NCBI RefSeq assembly: GCF_001528745.1
Contig: NZ_BCNS01000109.1
Location: 1 to 64,000, forward strand
Length of the DNA stretch: 64,000 nucleotides
Direction: 5' to 3'
Source: Marinobacterium profundum
GTDB taxonomy: Bacteria > Pseudomonadota > Gammaproteobacteria > Pseudomonadales > Balneatricaceae
The translations under genes and the position numbers were made by a program. Shown piece by piece: positions 62,017 to 64,000 of this stretch; the first letter of the stretch is position 1, and each line of letters begins with the position of its first letter. Under the pieces are notes generated by a model. The model saw only the letters and a program-made list of their open reading frames with translations, ran no database searches and was not told where the DNA came from.

Positions 62017-63606
62017 CTACCAGAGCCCAAACAGGTAACCGCGCTTGTGAGCTGACCCTGTACTGCGGGCCACCTGATTATTGCTGACGGTAATACGCAT
62101 CTTGCGTTCACGGAACCAGCGATTCAGGGCCGCTTCAAGCTCCGCACACTGAGCCGCATATTCAGGGTCGAGGGCCAAATCCTGCAGCTCCCCAGGATCG
62201 GCTGCAAGATCAAACAGCTGCGGGCTGAAGTGCTCATAGTGCACATACTTCCAGCGCCCGTCGGTCACCATGAACGCCCTGGCCTGATCCGTTTCCAGCC
62301 CCAGTTCGATACGGGCCGGACGCCAGGCAAAATCGGCTTCGCTAAAGGCATGGGTGCGCCACTGGTCGGGCGCCTCCCCTCTGATCAAGGGCAGTAGCGA
62401 GCGCCCTTCCAGTACATGATCAAAACTGTCACCGTCGAGGCTGTCACCACAGGCCCAGTCGACGAAGGTTGGCACCAGGTCGATCGCTTCAACCAGCTGT
62501 TCGCAACGCACACCGCGGGTTGCATCGGCCTCCGCTCGGGGGTCAACCAGGATCATGGGAATCCGGGCACTGGCGTCATGAAACAGCTCTTTTTCGCCGA
62601 GCCAGTGATCCCCCAGGTAGTCACCATGGTCGGATGTCAGCACTATCAGGGTATTGTCCAGTTCGCCCTGCTGCTGGAGGAACGCCATTAAGCGGCCAAT
62701 ATGATCATCCAGCTGGGTAATGAGCCCCATATAGGTGGGAATGACGCGCTCGCGAACGTCGTCCTGTGCAAAGGCCGTCGATTCTGGGTGACCCATGAAT
62801 GCCCCGACAACCGGATGGGGCTGCTGGCGCTCCTGCTCGCTGCGCACCACCGGCAGGATATCGTCCTTGCCATACATCTGGTGATAGGGGGCCGGGGCTA
62901 TATAGGGCCAGTGTGGCTTGATATAACTCAGATGCAGACACCAGGGACTACCCTTGGACTGCTCAATAAACTCCATTGCCCGTCGGGTGCTGTAAGCCGT
63001 TTCCGAATCTTCTTCCCGTACCCGGGCAGCCAGGTGACTGTTGCGCATATACCAGCCGCTGAGGACTTCGCCGTCTTCACCCTGCGCCGAGTTGGCATAG
63101 TCGTGCCAGGGATTTTTTCCCTCATAGCCCTGACTGCGCAGGTAGTCGTTGTATTTGAGGTCCGGATTGACCGACTGATCCGGGTGCAGGCCGTCATCCC
63201 GTTCAAAGGGCTCAAAGCCACACTCGCCAATAAGGACGCCGCGGGACGATTGCGCATCGATACCCAAACGCTGCATGCCTTCATCATCGCGGCGCATATG
63301 GGTTTTTCCCACCAGCCCGACACGATAGCCTTCGGGCCTTAAATAATCGCCCAGGGTTTTCTCGCCGACGCGCAAAGGCACATTGTTATAGCTGGCACCA
63401 TGGCTGGACGCATAACGGCCTGTATAAAAGGACATGCGTGAAGGACCACAAACCGGCGCCTGACAGTAAGCACGGGTAAAGTTGATCCCCCGTGCGGCCA
63501 GGGCGTCAATATGAGGCGTTTGGATACTTGGATGCCCATTGCAGGCCAAATAATCGGCGCGCAGCTGATCAGCCATGATAAACAGAATGTTGGGTTTCTT
63601 AGCCAT
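62017..63606 (-). CDS. Type I sulfatase
   Basis: A 529-residue alkaline-phosphatase-fold sulfatase. The N-terminal metal site is PNILFIMADQLRADYLACNGH. The formylglycine motif C-x-P-S-R is CGPSR with Cys53 in YCQAPVCGPSRMSFYTGRYASSHG. The later metal block is LIVLTSDHGDYLGDHWLGEKELFHD. No signal peptide is seen, so it is cytoplasmic unless exported by another route, as in choline-sulfatase-type enzymes. The substrate sulfate ester is not assignable. It is divergent from an IclR-type regulator, which probably controls it. Confidence 0.9.
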   Translation of the reverse strand: MAKKPNILFIMADQLRADYLACNGHPSIQTPHIDALAARGINFTRAYCQAPVCGPSRMSFYTGRYASSHGASYNNVPLRVGEKTLGDYLRPEGYRVGLVGKTHMRRDDEGMQRLGIDAQSSRGVLIGECGFEPFERDDGLHPDQSVNPDLKYNDYLRSQGYEGKNPWHDYANSAQGEDGEVLSGWYMRNSHLAARVREEDSETAYSTRRAMEFIEQSKGSPWCLHLSYIKPHWPYIAPAPYHQMYGKDDILPVVRSEQERQQPHPVVGAFMGHPESTAFAQDDVRERVIPTYMGLITQLDDHIGRLMAFLQQQGELDNTLIVLTSDHGDYLGDHWLGEKELFHDASARIPMILVDPRAEADATRGVRCEQLVEAIDLVPTFVDWACGDSLDGDSFDHVLEGRSLLPLIRGEAPDQWRTHAFSEADFAWRPARIELGLETDQARAFMVTDGRWKYVHYEHFSPQLFDLAADPGELQDLALDPEYAAQCAELEAALNRWFRERKMRITVSNNQVARSTGSAHKRGYLFGLW

Positions 63607-63742
63607 CTCTCAACCTTTCAGGGTGCTGATGCGGGCACCTTTGCAGATACAGGGCACCACTGTGAATGTCAGCCTACTTTCCATTGACAGTCACACCGAC
63701 ACAATCCAGAATTTCACTAGGTGAAATAGGAGAGGCGTGAAA

Positions 63743-64000
63743 ATGACCAAACAGATTCGCGCACTGGCACGGGGTCTCACAGTAGTCAACGCCATCAACG
63801 CGGCACCAGGCCCAGTCAGCCTCGGCGACTTGCATAAGGCGACGGGCATTGACCGGGCCACCCTGCTGCGCATTCTCGCCACTCTCGACCAGGAAGGCTG
63901 GATCTTCAGAGGCATGGGCGATCGTCTGTATCGCCTGGCGTACAAGCTGCATGAACTGGGAGAGCAGGTGCATATCCATGACGCCATTGCCCAAATTGCT
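63743..64000 (+). CDS. IclR-family transcriptional regulator, partial (runs off the window)
   Basis: The first 86 codons of a regulator whose 3' end lies outside the window. MTKQIRALARGLTVVNAINAAPGPVSLGDLHKATGIDRATLLRILATLDQEGWIFRGMGDRLYRLAYKLHELGEQ is the N-terminal IclR winged helix, with the recognition helix in IDRATLLRILATL. AGGAGAGG sits upstream of the ATG. Divergent from the sulfatase gene across 136 bp. Confidence 0.88.
   Translation, partial: MTKQIRALARGLTVVNAINAAPGPVSLGDLHKATGIDRATLLRILATLDQEGWIFRGMGDRLYRLAYKLHELGEQVHIHDAIAQIA

Overview
The window is high-GC DNA from a Gammaproteobacterium, most likely a marine Oceanospirillales-type organism such as a Marinobacterium or Marinobacter relative. 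The inference rests on gene content: minCDE, rapA, hrpB, sbcCD, mtgA, a giant NAD-specific glutamate dehydrogenase of about 1,612 residues, and a chromosomal catechol branch (catR-catB-catC-catA). No rRNA, tRNA, CRISPR array, phage module or intact transposase was seen.

Layout. 0-5.7 kb: topB, an NhaC-type antiporter, acpH, a small membrane protein and a flavin reductase. 5.7-15.5 kb: a catabolic island with a five-gene oligopeptide-type ABC transporter, a divergent GntR/FCD regulator, a CodA-like deaminase and a second amidohydrolase that lacks the family's first metal motif. Palindromic operator candidates lie between the two arms. 15.5-20 kb: a large P-loop kinase-like protein of unknown role, a small monooxygenase, a VOC protein and rhlE. 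20-33 kb: a winged-helix gene with duplicated 3' ends, sbcC/sbcD, mtgA, gdhB and a 3D-domain protein. 33-48.6 kb: pqiA-like, hrpB, an unknown protein, minE/minD/minC preceded by two decayed copies of the minE 3' end, ppiC, a SlyD-type isomerase, two DEAD-box helicases, rapA, an NlpC/P60 lipoprotein and a monofunctional prephenate dehydratase. 48.6-57.4 kb: a co-directional sugar/polyol-type unit (binding protein, ATPase, two permeases, GMC oxidoreductase, AldA-like dehydrogenase) under LacI-type palindromes. 58-61.7 kb: the catechol ortho-cleavage genes. 62-64 kb: a sulfatase divergent from an IclR-family regulator that runs off the end.

Two kinds of non-coding structure stand out. First, a 167-bp inverted-repeat element (MITE-like, ends GAGGCTGTCCGA, flanked by CTAG) occurs in three near-complete copies plus a 30-bp end fragment. 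One copy carries a 72-bp insert made of three consecutive hairpins, and an unrelated multi-hairpin cassette lies between catR and its terminator. Second, two unrelated genes (minE and the winged-helix gene at 20.1 kb) are each followed by serial, decaying tandem copies of only their own 3' end. These are the least conventional signals in the window.

Functional picture: catabolism of imported small organics (a peptide-like or N-heterocyclic substrate through the ABC/amidohydrolase island, a sugar or polyol through the RbsABC-type system, and aromatics through catechol) sits in a housekeeping backbone of cell division, DNA repair, RNA metabolism and wall synthesis.
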